In this document: piece after piece, positions 1-12,510 of the stretch | How positions within the stretch are numbered: position 1 is the stretch's first letter | How the letters are laid out: the number at the start of each line of letters is the position of its first letter | Origin: Plasmodium malariae | Taxonomy: Eukaryota > Apicomplexa > Aconoidasida > Haemosporida > Plasmodiidae | Length of the DNA: 31,656 nt | Direction: 5' to 3' | Assembly: GCF_900090045.1 (NCBI RefSeq) | Contig: NW_021638311.1 | Span: forward strand, 1 to 31,656 | Translations under genes and position numbers: made by a program | Notes under the pieces: generated by a model | What the model was told of the DNA's origin: nothing | What the model saw: the letters and a program-made list of their open reading frames with translations, nothing else | Database searches by the model: none

Positions 1-1185
1 TTTCCTTTTGTATAAAGTAAACTAAAATCAATATAGAAATATAAATAATGTTTGTATCTATTATTATTTAATATAGTGGAAAATTTATAATTATAAAGTA
101 GTTTTATATATGTTTTTTATAAATAGTATATCAATTTGTTTACACCAATTGTATTTTTTATATATAAAATGATAATAAGAGAAATAGAATTAAGAACCAT
201 ATACAAAAAGAAAATACTTATAAATTGTTAAAGAATGGTTTAGCGGTTGTCCTTTTATATTCGAAATATGAAAACTTGTAGTACTTACCATTATATATAA
301 ATATATTTTTTCACAGTATCTCATTGAAAGTCTACCTTTTGAAAACAACAATCTTAATATTTTTGTTTTTTTGTTTTAAATTTATAATTCCAATTAATTT
401 TAATCAAATGAATTATAATAAATTTTTAAATAAAATTAGCTATAAAGAAAAGGTAGACATTTTTATTTTTTTAAATTTTTTTTTTTTTTTCGTTTTTGCA
501 TTTATAATAATATTATTTTTACTGTTTTTAATTCTTTTTGTTTCTTCTTTCCTTTTCCTTTTAATGTTTAGGAAAAACGTTTCCTCATATTACTGTATAA
601 GAAATCAACGTTTGCTTCATAATTTTGTGTTAAATATTTAAGTTCTAATTTTATTTGTATTGTATTTAAAAAAATTTTTTAAATTATATAGATTCTTGTT
701 TTGATAACTGTTACAATAGTATTTTATTTATGTTAAAATTGTTTTTGAATAATTTTCGTATCATTATTAGTGTCATTTTTATACTCATTTATTCCCTTCT
801 ATAATTAATTTTATCTAATTTATTAATAAATTTCCATTTACATACAAATTTTTAATATTGAGTGCTGAATGTTTCAGTGAAAATAATATGAAGTGCAATT
901 AATGAATCAAGGGTCTCATTGAGGATGATAACCTATATTATGAACAATTCTTTCGTTTTCTATTTACTTACATAATGTTTTGTATGTATTATCTTTTTCC
1001 TGGACTTCGTTGTGTACAATTATTTTTTCCTTATTAATTGATTACTTAACCATGATTTCATTCGAGTAAACTATATGCAGAAAAAAAAAAAATATGTGTA
1101 TATATATACTCAAAAATATTATATTTTTTTTCTAATAATTTTCTGAGAAAAAAATTGTACAAATTAATGTATAATATTCATATTA
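1..1185. other. AT-rich intergenic sequence, no supported gene
   Basis: This stretch is very A+T-rich. A plus-strand frame of about 105 codons (324-641) is open, but it begins at TTG, is dominated by Phe/Leu/Ile from poly-T tracts and resembles no subtelomeric family I know, so I do not call it. From about 650 onward the sequence aligns by eye with 22660 onward, which is the downstream flank of the second pir pseudogene. The last 300-400 bases are therefore probably the 3' flank of the neighbouring pir gene. Confidence 0.5.
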
Positions 1186-4100
1186 CTATGTATAATTTTT
1201 ATTAACCTTATATAAAAAAAAAAAGTGAAAGATGCTAGTAATAGGATAGCTGCTGTTAAGCTGAAAAAAAATAAGTAATTCACATTAGTAGGGGATAAAA
1301 TTTGTGGTACAGCTGGGCAAGGAATTACAGTTGCATTTTTTCTTCATATGCTTTCTTAAAATTATTTAATTCCTCACAAAAATCGTTGCTCTCCTTCCCT
1401 TCACATTCCCTATATTTATTATTATAAAGGTTATAACATTTTTTAATAGGATTACAACTGCTAATATTAGATAAAACGTTGCTACCATTAAAGTTGTCAA
1501 ATTCTTCATATAGTCATATAGATCTGTAAATTTTGTTAAGGTATCTCGATCAATTTTTTTTTATTTCAGCTATGCATAAATTATCTGTTCTGGACGAAAA
1601 TTCTTTATATTTCTGAAAGAAATCAGAATTCTTATTATATTTTTAGTTTGAATTTATCCTGTAATTTAAGTATTTACAACGTTTGAGACTATCCGTTATT
1701 TAGAGTTACTTGATTTCAATTAAATATCTACCAATATCTTGGCATGGTTGAATGAAATCACCGTCAGCAATTGAAGAACATTTCCTTCCAGGATTTTCAG
1801 CAAGTTCCCCACTTTTTTCATTTTTAATATCTGTGATAGCTTCATCAAATTCCTTTCTATATTTAAGTAATAATGTCACGGAATTTTCCTAAAAATAATA
1901 AAAATATAATAAAAAAATATAAGTACAAAATTCATATTTTCTTGAAAGACACTTTTATGTCATTTCTGGAACAACCAACTATTGAGTACAACAATATATA
2001 TAATTATTATAACATAAAGAAAAATTTTACATTTTCCTTTGTATATCTAGAGGTCATTGTATATATAGATATATACGTGAATTAAATAACAAAAATTAAA
2101 TTGGTATCATATTAATATTTATATATATGAAAAAGTATATATAATCTATTTATATATGGTGTATTCCTTTTTTTTATACATAGAATATAAAAAAAAATAC
2201 TTGGGAAGAAGTCCTATTTACTTTTTATCAATATCAAAATAAGGCAGTGTCTTTAGTGTAATATAATATAAATGCTTTTAATTGATAACATAATAATATC
2301 AAAAACGGATTTACCTTATTTTAAATAAACAGAAGTAGAGAAATAAACGCATACATACTTTTTTATTATTATATGGTTTATAAAATTGTTCTGATAACTT
2401 ATATAAAAAAAATAAATTATCTCTAATATATTCTCATATAAATTTCCTATTATATTGGAATATGTATTTAGTAATTCTTTTTAGCTTTGTAATGTTTTTT
2501 AAATAGATAAATATTATCTATTCAAAAGATACAGCATTGTTTATTTATTTATTTAGTTATTATTTTTGTTTTTTGTTAAAATGATACCTCTTATATTATT
2601 AAATTAATATTTATATTAAGAAATAATAATATATGTATTCGCTAAAGTACTTAACATTAAATTATAACTGAAATTAACGATTATATAAATGAAAAAGAAA
2701 TTTATCTAAAACATACATATAACGTATGAAAATAAAGGACATTTTGTTAAATTATAAGTATACTTCTTAAAAAAAAAATACTTTTAAATAAATAAAATAT
2801 TTCTCAACAGATAAACTATATTATATAATAATAAAATATTCCATTAATTTTCTGCATTAAACTATATAGGGATGTTAAATTTTTAGTTGAATTTTTATCA
2901 CATTTAACTTGACTCAATGTAAAAATTTATTATAGAAATATGCATATATAAAATCATATTAGATATTATTATACTGTAAATTTATTATAATTATAAATTA
3001 ATAATAAAATAAAAAAAATTCAATAATTTTCCTAAATCCTTTAATAAAATATGTTATTGAAATTATCTTCACCTGTAACATAATAAAAATATAGAATAAT
3101 ATATCAAATGAAATTCATCATTTTAGTCCAAATGGTAAGCATACTGTTACAAAATATATTTATGTTACATATTTTGCGTTCCATGCTTTATATAATAATT
3201 GTGAAAAGCAGTATCATAATTATCTTAAATTTCATATATTTTACTACTTTTTTTTTTATTTATCAGTATTCTACGTCATATTAGTTATATTACATGATCT
3301 CTTATGAATCGATACACTCGAAGAATAATAAGAAATTATTTCTCCTTTTTTACGTTAATTACATTTTTGCAAAATATCTTATGATTATATATATTTAATA
3401 TTATATATAAATCGTGAGGTATTTTTATATGTGAATTCTGTTAATATATTTACAATATATAAAAATATTTTTTAGAACTTAGAAACGTTTTTAAAAAAAA
3501 ATATTATATTTATTATTAATATATTTATTGAATGAATTGTTTTTTCTTTACGAAAATTGACAAAGTTAATACAGTAATATAATTCTTATAATTGTTAAAA
3601 TAAATGTCTTCTAAAATTGTTTTTTCTATAAATATTCTTTGTTTATTATTTTATTACCTTATTTTTCTTAATATTAATAATATAATTATTTTCGTATTTT
3701 ATCAAATTTTTTTATTTATAATATTAATATATTTTTTTATTTTTTAAATCTGTTACATTTAATAAAATATACAGTTTGTCAAAATGAATAATATATTTCC
3801 ATGTATTTGAGTTTTGATATTATGACTTTTGTATTAATTCTCAACCACATTTATACGTTTATGTATTCTAATGTTCTTTTATTATTAATATTTAATATAT
3901 ATATAATATACGAGCAATATTTTTAAGAGACTAGAGGTAAATTAAGAAATACATATGCATTTCATCTATTAAATACAAAAGAGAACGAAAATATATATTA
4001 TGCTTGTAATGCATATATTATCTAAATATGTATGTACTGTCTATACAATATGATAAACCGTAAGAGTGTTTATTGACAAGATTTTTATATATATTAAGCT

Positions 4101-5400
4101 AATATCGTATAGAAGAACTATAGTTTTATCGATGGTAAAATAAAAGGATAATAATTAAATTCCATTTATTTTACTCATAATTGATGAAACATGGATGACG
4201 TTGATATTAATAAATAAAGGTAATTATTTTCCAACTAAAATATAATTAATATTATAATATATCTGTTTTATGTAATAGAAGGATGTTATGTTAAGCAGAA
4301 TACATATATATGTTTTGATTATAATTTTGTTGACAGCTCTGCATAATTATAATAAATAAAAAAAATGGATTTTTTGTTATTTTAATTATTAATATTATTT
4401 ATGCATTAATTATATTATCGAAACAATAAGCGAAATGGTGTTGTTATATTATTTATTCAATAGAATGAATTAAATAAAAATTTATAATCTACATATATTT
4501 ATAGTATATTATAACAGCAAATATATGTTACATATAAGAATGTAATTTATACTTTGTCGTAAAGGGATTAATATTAATTTATTTTATAAATATTAATATG
4601 TATTCACTCATAATAAAAAAATAATATAAAAAAAAAAAAAATCAATAACCTTATTAACTAAGATAATAAATTTAAAAGATTATTCTGTAATAACAAAAAA
4701 ATAAAAATAAAAATAAAAAGACGAAAAACAAAATTTATAAATTCACTTTAATATTTAAAAAGTAAGTCACTCAAAATCTTATATTAACATAACAAAATAT
4801 GAATGATATTATAATTTTAATTGAAAGGACAAAATGAAAGATATATGATATTTTTTAAAATACCTATATAGTAATTATATTTTCTTCCATTTCTTCTTGA
4901 TTTTAAATAAACTTTGAGACTTATCAATTTAGTATTCTTTAATATATTAACTTATTTATTTGAAATTTTTATTTCTTTTATTTCATAAAAATATTATTAT
5001 GTTTTAATATTAAAATTTAAAAAAATGAAAAAAAATGCGAGAATTTTTTTCATTTATACGTATATATCTTTTCGCAAAATATTAAATGGAAGTTAAGATA
5101 TAATATTATATATTCATTATATATCCGTTATCATCTCTTTTTAACCTTATTGATAATAGCTTTGGTTTATTAAATATATCTTAATAATATTTATATAAAT
5201 GAAAAATAAAATAATAAAATATTATAAATATATGTATATACAATTTTCTTATATAATACCGTACAATATATGGAGAAAATTAAATTCTTTATTAAGAAAT
5301 AGAGTTTTTAAATATGATTTTTTCACTTTAAGAAAAGGAAAAATAAATGAAAAGTAAATCAATGTTGTATAAAAACGTTGAAGCGTTAAATATTTATAAT
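650..5400. repeat. Left copy of a ~4.7 kb duplicated segment carrying a pir pseudogene
   Basis: The sequence here aligns by eye, in the same orientation, with about 22660-27350. Anchors include the pir C-terminal coding stretch (GATGCTAGTAATAGGATA near 1231 against AATGCTAGTAATAGGATA near 23237), ATAAACTATATT near 2812 against 24812, and a long exact match starting TTAAATTCTTTATTAAG at 5280 and 27227. The offset slides from about 22,020 on the left to about 21,950 on the right, as expected from small indels. Divergence outside the anchors is high, so the duplication is not recent. The edges are approximate. Confidence 0.65.
1186..1888 (-). pseudogene. pir: pir (Plasmodium interspersed repeat) pseudogene, exon 2
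   Basis: This is a degenerate main exon of a pir gene, a multigene family of variant proteins exported to or displayed on infected red cells. On the minus strand a splice acceptor (TATTTTTAG) precedes 1888. Recognisable blocks follow in order: YRKEFDEAI, a Cys block ending FIQPCQDIGRYL, CKYLNYRINSN, QKYKEFSS, a second Cys block with YRECEGK and NDFCEELNNFKKAY, then the pre-membrane CPAVPQIL and a C-terminal hydrophobic segment ending in a short basic tail at 1186. The frame is broken several times: a TAA at 1706-1708 right after the first Cys block, at least three more in-frame stops in the middle, and a frame change just before the membrane segment. The short first exon was not found. The block order matches the pir copy at 23191-23890. 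The family call is confident; a functional product is very unlikely. Confidence 0.75.
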
Positions 5401-6139
5401 AAATGAACACCATTATTCTGAGAATACACACTAACCCATAGCAGATTAACCGTGTTTCTTTATGTATATAGTGTGTTTTCTTTATAATATATTTAATTAT
5501 ATAAATTATGTATGTAATTTGTTCACATTTTTATATATTTTAACGCATTTTTGTTTTCTTATCAAATTTCTCATATTAATTAAAACTTGAAACGTTAAAA
5601 TAAAGAAAATGTATAAAGGAAACAAATATGCACCTTTCGAAATGTGGAAAATTGTATATTAAGCAGTAATTGAATAAAATATAAACATATAAATTTGTAT
5701 AAAAATAGCATATTAATAGAAAAATAATATTTAAAAATTATTATTTTTTGCCTTTTTTTATTTTTCAAAATATTAATTTTTCCCTCAATATTTTTGGAAA
5801 ATATTAATATTAATTTATATATAGATATATTTATTAGCATTTTGATACATATATTGTGTTAGGTATTCATATAAATTTGTTATAGATATTATTACATAAA
5901 TTAAAATAAGTACATATAATTTGAATATTTTTAAAATAATTGTATTAAAATTTTTACATTTAACGTCTAGTTTTCCCTTCTATGTTACACATTAATTAAT
6001 AAACTTTTATCAATTACCCGTTAATATTTCACAAAACGTATGAAATATGTTTCATAAACGTCATCCTATTATATATAAATATCGTTCTAATATATTTTGG
6101 GTGTGTATTATGAATTTATAGAATGTATTTTGCTACAAT
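1889..6139. other. Intergenic AT-rich sequence between pir pseudogene and STP1
   Basis: I see no supported gene in about 4.2 kb. The first 400-500 bases upstream of 1888 should contain the pir intron and short first exon, but I could not place an ATG followed by a good donor. Up to about 5400 the sequence is alignable to 23891-27350, showing that it is duplicated intergenic DNA. Two short minus-strand frames (5249-5431 and 5595-5840) look like chance AT-rich frames, and the first is not kept in the other copy. Positions 6000-6139 would be the STP1 3' untranslated region and terminator; no specific signal is recognisable. Confidence 0.5.
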
Positions 6140-8747
6140 TTAATAGGATAATTCTACACTGTTCTCATTATATATGTAATTTGCCCCTGTATCATCTTCT
6201 TTTATCCATTCTTCTATTTCCTGTCTAAAACTTTTCTGCCCTATTTGAGCACGAATTTGCCCATTTTTTCTATGTTCTAAAGCAGTTGCATTAACATGAA
6301 TTACTTGTTTTGGAGCATCTGATTTTCTCCCTAAATTTGAATCTGTTTTCCAATCATTTATGGAATTATCCAAATGTGATTCCTCATTTTTTATAAAATC
6401 TTCTGTTTTGCAATCTTCTAATACCATCATAAATACTAGTATGCACATTTTTGCAATTAATTTTTTTTTTATATAACTATATAATTCTTCATAGCATTCT
6501 TTACTCTGTAATTCTTCTGAATTTAATAGTGAAATGTTATTTTTACTTTCTTCATTTACATACTCATCTGACATATTGAGAAATTCTTGTGTAAATTCAT
6601 CAAACCATTTTTGTTGCAAATATTGTTCTATAATCATATGCTTTTTTGATATCCATTTTTTCCATAAATCTTTTTCTTTTTCTAAAAATGAAAATTTTTG
6701 ATTTTCATTTGAAAAATTCATTTTTAATTGTACACTATTTTTTATGGAATCTTTTTCGTTTTTCCATTCATGTTTCAAATTATTAAACCAATTGGTTTTT
6801 TTCAATTTTTCAGAAATATTACTATGTTCTTTTACCCATTTATTCCATAGAATTTTTTGTTTTTCAATATTATTAATGCTTTTAGTATTTTCCATTATCA
6901 GTTCTTCATTAGTCAAATTGCGATCTGTGCTATATTCCGCTTTTGCGAACAGTTCTAGGCATAAATGTAAAAATTCTTTTTTTTTGTGTTCCCATTCTTC
7001 ATTTCTGAATTCTTCCAGTACTTCCATATGTACTTCTATAATAGTTTTGAATCTTTCTTTTTTTCTCTTTAATATATTTGTATTTTTTATAGTGTTATGT
7101 TCATGTATTTTTAATTTTTTTATGATTTCTTCATCATCATATAATGTGCTTTCTGTTTGAAAACGTGTTAAATATTTGTTTTTTTTTGTCAGAAAGAGAA
7201 GGTAGCAGTATTCTAAGAAATCTCACTTGTTTTCTTTTTATGTTTTTCTTTTTTTTAAATATCCCTATTAAAGCATACTGCAATATAAAAAAAAAAAAAA
7301 AAAAAAAAATAGATTCACAATATTATTTATTACAATTATTATAAGTTTATCATATTTTTAATCTTCTATATTTGTTTTACTTTAATAAAAAGAGAAAAGT
7401 ACAATAATAATTACAAGACTTATTAAGATAGTTGATTTGTGTGCAACAGTTGGATTTTCTGCCTGACCTATAATTATAATTTAAATGTATATTTAATGTA
7501 ATTAGTTCAAGAACAGAAAATTAAATAGTATTAATACTACCTAAAATTTTAGAGGGCATAGAGTTATCAGGAAAATTTGAACTTCCAGATGATAATCGAA
7601 TATTTTGATAATCGATTGGAGTTCCTGAGACGCCAAGACTTGTAGGCAAAGTTATAGATACAGGAGATTTTTGAGATTCTGTAGAAACAGCACTTTTAGG
7701 AAATACTGATAGTTTTGATTGTGTATGTTGTCCAGGATCTTCATGATCATCTTTAGTTTTAATAGATGAAGATTCAGGTGAAGATGTTACTGGGGATATA
7801 ATTTGAGATTCCTTGGCAATTCCTTTTTCGAGGGCACTATGATCTTCATGTTGGGATCGTGATTGAGGTTCAGGTTGAGGTTCAGTTTCGAGTATATCAG
7901 GTGCGCGTTTTTGTTCTTGATCTTCACGCATTGACGCTCTTTCGCTTTCTTTTTTGGTCACTTCTGGTAAATTTTTATTTTTTTGAATTGGACGTTGACC
8001 AGATTCTTTTTGAACGGTAGATCTGCAATTAGGTAGTTTGTTAAAAGTTTTGGGATCAATTATATTGCATGTTTTTCTTCGACCTTTTTGCGTTTTTTCT
8101 ATTTTATAACAATTTTTAAAGAGTTCTTTTTTTGTCGTGAAATACTTTTCTTTTCCATCAATCCATTCATTATATGAGTCACATTTACTTGAATAATTAC
8201 TATTAGACTTAGGGTTTCCCTGTGACTGCCTTAATTCATCCAGATAGCTTTCTCTTTTTTCACAGAAATCATCTACATTATATTTTAATTCTAAAATTTC
8301 TAAATCATTTTGATTCATAATCAAAGGGCATCCTCCTAATTTATCTAGCTTCTTATAATGAGGATTTAACCATTCATATAATGATCTTTCCCATAATTCT
8401 CTTTGTGGTGCATAGTAATTTGGTGGATTCTTATTGTTAATTAGATAATTAGACAAATATAGGCATATATCCTTTAATGGTTCTTTATCTTTCTTAAGAA
8501 TAAAGTCATTAATTTTATCTCTAATATGATGTACAACCCTTCTAAAATATATATCACCATAATATCTGTAATAGGTACTGCCATAAACCCTCAAATACTA
8601 AATTCAAAAGAATTATTAAGAATTATTTAAGCACAAATTTTCATGTTTGTTTTACTATCAATTTTTATGTGGTAAATAAGAAATTCATGAATAAATTTAA
8701 GTATATTAAAATATAATAACTATTACCTTAGGTAAACATTTTTCCAT
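6140..8747 (-). pseudogene. STP1: STP1 protein gene, four exons, two homopolymer frameshifts
   Basis: STP1 proteins are subtelomeric, SURFIN-like membrane proteins thought to act at the infected red-cell surface. I infer four exons: 8727-8747 (MEKCLPK, donor AAG|GTAATA), 7541-8597 (acceptor TTTGAATTTAG), 7381-7467 (donor GTAAAA) and 6140-7277 (acceptor ATATTGCAG). The phases join and the total is about 767 codons. Exon 2 lacks an ATG at its start (TAG then TAT-TTG), which is why exon 1 is needed. The N-terminal part has eight Cys counting exon 1 (contexts KDIC, LGGCP, DDFCE, SKCDS), then a Pro/Ser/Thr/Gln stalk. Exon 3 encodes one membrane helix (ILISLVIIIVLF). Exon 4 encodes a basic stretch and a Trp-rich cytoplasmic region with repeated pairs (LWNKWVKEH, NWFNNLKHEW, LWKKWISKKH). 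The frame breaks by one extra base in A5 at 7387-7391 and in T9 at 7179-7187. These could be true mutations or assembly errors. The family call is strong. Confidence 0.85.
7278..7380 (-). other. STP1 intron 3 with a 23-base polypyrimidine tract
   Basis: This 103-base intron lies between the membrane exon and the Trp-rich exon of STP1. On the coding strand it begins GTAAAACA and ends in a run of 23 T followed by ATATTGCAG (the A23 run on the plus strand is at 7287-7309). The other inferred introns of the gene are 8598-8726 (129 bases) and 7468-7540 (73 bases), both GT-AG. The boundaries are inferred from splice motifs and reading-frame continuity. Confidence 0.6.
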
Positions 8748-11365
8748 AATAACTATATATTAGTACTGTAGTTCGTTGTAAATAGACATCTGAACGTAAA
8801 ATAAAAATTTATATCATCTTATTTATCAATGAGGATATTTTAAATAAATATATCTTAATAAAAAGAGGTAATTAAATTATCATTTACATAATAGTTTATA
8901 TGGTCTCTATAATATAACTGAAAACAATAATATTTGTTTTATATGATTGTTATATTCTTTTACATTAAAAAAATACATTTTAACTTAATGTATATATTAA
9001 TCATATTTTTATAATACAGTACAGTAAATTATATATCTGCATATAAAATTCATATTCTCTTTATAAAAAAACGTTCGAATAGATAAAAATAAACAATTAC
9101 ATATAAGTAACACTAATAAATAATATAGAATTAACTGTCTATGAGTAATATATATATAGTCTTTTTTTTCTTTTTTTCTGAAAATAAATAGTCTATATAG
9201 TAAATTATTAATAGAGCTGATACTATGTTTTTTTTTTAATGTGATATCTGGGTATTTATTTTTGATATATGCATTATAGTAATATAGCTATTTTATTAGT
9301 ACATTTTTATATTATATACGTCCTACCTATAGAACAGAATTAATAATATATAAGTAATGCTTAATAATTTTTATGCTGGTGTAAAATACAAACAACTGAC
9401 ATATACATATGAAACTTAAAAATATATATAAATAAATTGCCTAAAAATTAATTATTTTTAATACATATTCTAATAGAGAATATTTCTATAATAACATAGT
9501 ATAATGTACATATATATTTTTTACATTTTACGTCTTTTGCCACTTTTGGATGTGAATAATAGAATATAAATTAAATTTTATTTAATAAATTTATATTTAT
9601 CTATATTAATTAATGAACAAATGTTTAAATACTCATTATTAGAACAAAAAATTTTCAGTTATACTTATAGCAAAAAGGTTATACTATATGTTTAAAGATA
9701 AGTTAAATAAATTATCTACTTGCACTATAAAATAAAAACATTATAACTACATGTGAATGAAATAAGATATTACATTATATAATATAATAAGTATTGAAAT
9801 ATAATAAATATTATTCTGTAATTATTAATATATATATTGGAATAAATAGATTAAATATATTTAATTTATTTTTTATTTTTATTTAATTTGATAAATGTAA
9901 GTAAATATCATTTTAACATTGATAAATATTTAGTATGAAAAATAAAAAGGTTTATTTATTATTTTATAATCCTTTTTGTTACTTCAATTTGTAAGTAGAA
10001 TTTCAGGACAATTTAAACTTATTTGCAACAACATATTTTATTCTGTAGTAATTTAAATATATTATTTTTAATTTTAATGCATTATATGAAACAATTTCAT
10101 AGACACTTAGAATGGTAAAAGAATTAAAAAGAATATATAAATATGTTAGTTGGTAATAATTTTTTTTAAATTGTTATTTCACATAATCATGTAATCGATT
10201 ATATTAAACTTAAATAAAACAAAAATTAAAAGTAAATTAATTTTTATTTATATATATTTTATTTTCAATTTTGGATTTTTACAAATATTTTGTTCTAAGC
10301 TTTCCTTTTCTTTTAATTCCTTGTATTTTATCGTATTGCATTTAAATATATATTAATTAATAACAGTATAGGAGAAAATAATATAAATATAATTTATCAT
10401 TATTTAAGATATTATAGATTCAAAATTTATATTTGAATATATGACATATACGGTAAACATAATACATAATTAACTTGTAATAGTGGATCATCATGTGACA
10501 ACATAAAGCAAAATATTTTTTTCTGAAATATTTGAAAAAATTTTGAAAGAACTCCCTAATAATTTTTTGTAAATATATATGTATAATATTTTTTTTCTTT
10601 ACTGTTTTAGAGATTTATGAAAATATTTTTATTTTTGTTGATGTATTTCTCATATGTCTGTTTTAACATTTGATCACAATTATTGTAACTTACTGCAATA
10701 TTTTATGATATTTAACTTAAAATAATAAAAAATAAATAAATATTAATAAAAATTATTGAGTATTTTTTAATAAGTCTATTATTATTTTATTTATATATTT
10801 AAAAAATAATATACATTATTGAAATAGATATTTTAAATATATAAAATTTTCAAATCAATAAGTGTAAATAATTTGAAATGTATATATATATACATAGAAA
10901 AGGGTATGGATTTAAATATGCATAAAAGTAACGCTAGTTAGAATACTTTAATGACTTTAATATAATATAACATAATTTTTAGTAGTTTAATAAAATGTAC
11001 AATGCTGTTACTATGCTACAAATTATTATAAAAAAACAATAAGAATTTAATGTTAATGTTCAAAATATTTTGTAGTGGAGTTAATATATCGATGTATTTT
11101 AATATTGAAAAAATTATTAAAGAATAATATAAATAAATAATATAATATAAAAATTTATACTATGTTAAATATATATTAATATTTTGTATATTTTTTTATT
11201 TATGCATATAAATGTAGACGCACAACATACTGTACAAGGAACTTTTTTTTCAAGTGCATTTACTAATAATGGAATAAACTGTATTTGTCCATGTTATCAT
11301 AGTATAAAATATGTAATATTATTATTATGTTTTATTTAATACTCTTTAATCCTAATAAATGACAT

Positions 11366-11380
<15 letters not shown>

Positions 11381-11408
<28 letters not shown>
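11381..11408. repeat. (AT)n microsatellite
   Basis: An uninterrupted alternating AT run of about 14 units follows a short ATT trinucleotide stretch and is followed by a T tract. Such runs are common in Plasmodium intergenic DNA and are length-variable. Confidence 0.85.
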
Positions 11409-11416
<8 letters not shown>

Positions 11417-12315
11417 CTATTTGTAAATTAAAGTTTATAGCACTGATATTTCAAATGTAGAGCTCCGTAATTGATTGCATTTTCATTATTCATTTATAAG
11501 AGTACATATGTTTTTGTTTCTGTTTCATCATAAATTAAAATATAAGGTATTCTAAATATTTCTTATTTTTATCTTATTTACAGATAAATCTATTAATCAT
11601 TGTATCTATTGTTCAAGTTACGATTATTTAATTATGAATTTATCTTTTTTCATAAATATTCATGCATATATATCATAAGGACTGAAGATTTATAAGAAAT
11701 GCTATTTTTCCTTTCTATTGTTATAATGTAAAACCTTGTCTATAATAGATATCCAATTAAAACTAGTTCTTTCTTATATTCTATGATTTTATGCATTAAT
11801 AAAATTCATAATTTTGCATAAAATATTTGTATTTTAATTTCATAATTTTTATTCACCCTCTTTAATTATTTTTAGGAATAATTTTATTGTTTTTTTTGGA
11901 GTTGATGTCGCTAATATACCATCACATTTTCAATATTATTATTAAACGAAATTATTCTAGTATTTTTTTTTGATATTTTTAAGGATACACTCGAATTATC
12001 TTACTCTATAACTTGTTCTATATTTACCTAAATTATTATTATTAAATATTTTTATATTAAAAATTTTTACATTACTATATATTATATAACATAAATTGTC
12101 ACCTGAATGAGGTAATCATTTAATAGCCACGAGTTGTTAGTTACAGTGTTCATATATATTTAAAAAGGTGTATATTTTTGTTTTTGAAGAAAAGGACTAG
12201 GTTCATATAGTATGTACTAATATTAAAAAATATTACTTATTTGTAAATACGAAACTACTATGACATTGAAACGTTGTCTTTATATAAGAGTGTTTCTAGT
12301 ACAGTATCAATATTT

Positions 12316-12510
12316 TTACGTAGAATAATTCATAATTCTAGAGAAAAAATGTATAATATATATTGCAATAAATGTTAATATAATTATTGCAAATAATAAT
12401 ATATATTCATATATAATAGAATCAAAGAAGCCTTCTACTGGTGAGTATAGACCCTTAAATAAGAATTTTACTGAAGCAAAATATAACTGAGATTTAGTAG
12501 TTTCATTTTG
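12316..12510 (-). pseudogene. Possible 3' relic of an exported membrane protein gene
   Basis: A minus-strand frame of 64 codons without an ATG ends at TAA (12316-12318). It reads as a soluble stretch (FLFKGLYSPVEGFFDS) followed by one strong hydrophobic segment (YILLFAIIILTFIAIYII) and a short basic tail. That layout resembles the C-terminal part of fam-l, fam-m and other exported proteins. The stretch around 12425-12470 is clearly richer in G+C than its surroundings, which favours former coding sequence. Upstream there is an immediate stop and no convincing further exon. I do not recognise the family, and it could be a chance frame. Confidence 0.3.

Noticed and set aside
324..641. Plus-strand frame of 105 codons rich in Phe and Leu
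   Set aside because: It starts at TTG, is driven by poly-T tracts, has no family resemblance and no signal-exon or splice structure.
1873..2085. Plus-strand frame of 70 codons overlapping the pir acceptor
   Set aside because: It overlaps the start of pir exon 2 on the opposite strand and the presumed pir intron; no similarity to known proteins.
5249..5840. Two minus-strand frames (5249-5431 and 5595-5840)
   Set aside because: Hydrophobic or lysine-rich AT-driven translations; the first is not conserved in the duplicated copy near 27.2 kb.
7058..7064. A third suspected frameshift in STP1 at this T7 run
   Set aside because: Careful frame counting showed the reading frame is continuous here; the suspicion came from a transcription slip.
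6744..7344. Two plus-strand frames opposite STP1 exon 4 and intron 3
   Set aside because: Antisense shadows of the Trp/Lys-rich STP1 coding sequence and its poly-A tract.
10250..10360. Minus-strand stretch reading KYKELKEKESLEQNICKNPK
   Set aside because: About 30 codons without start, splice context or family match; charged AT-rich frames like this occur by chance.
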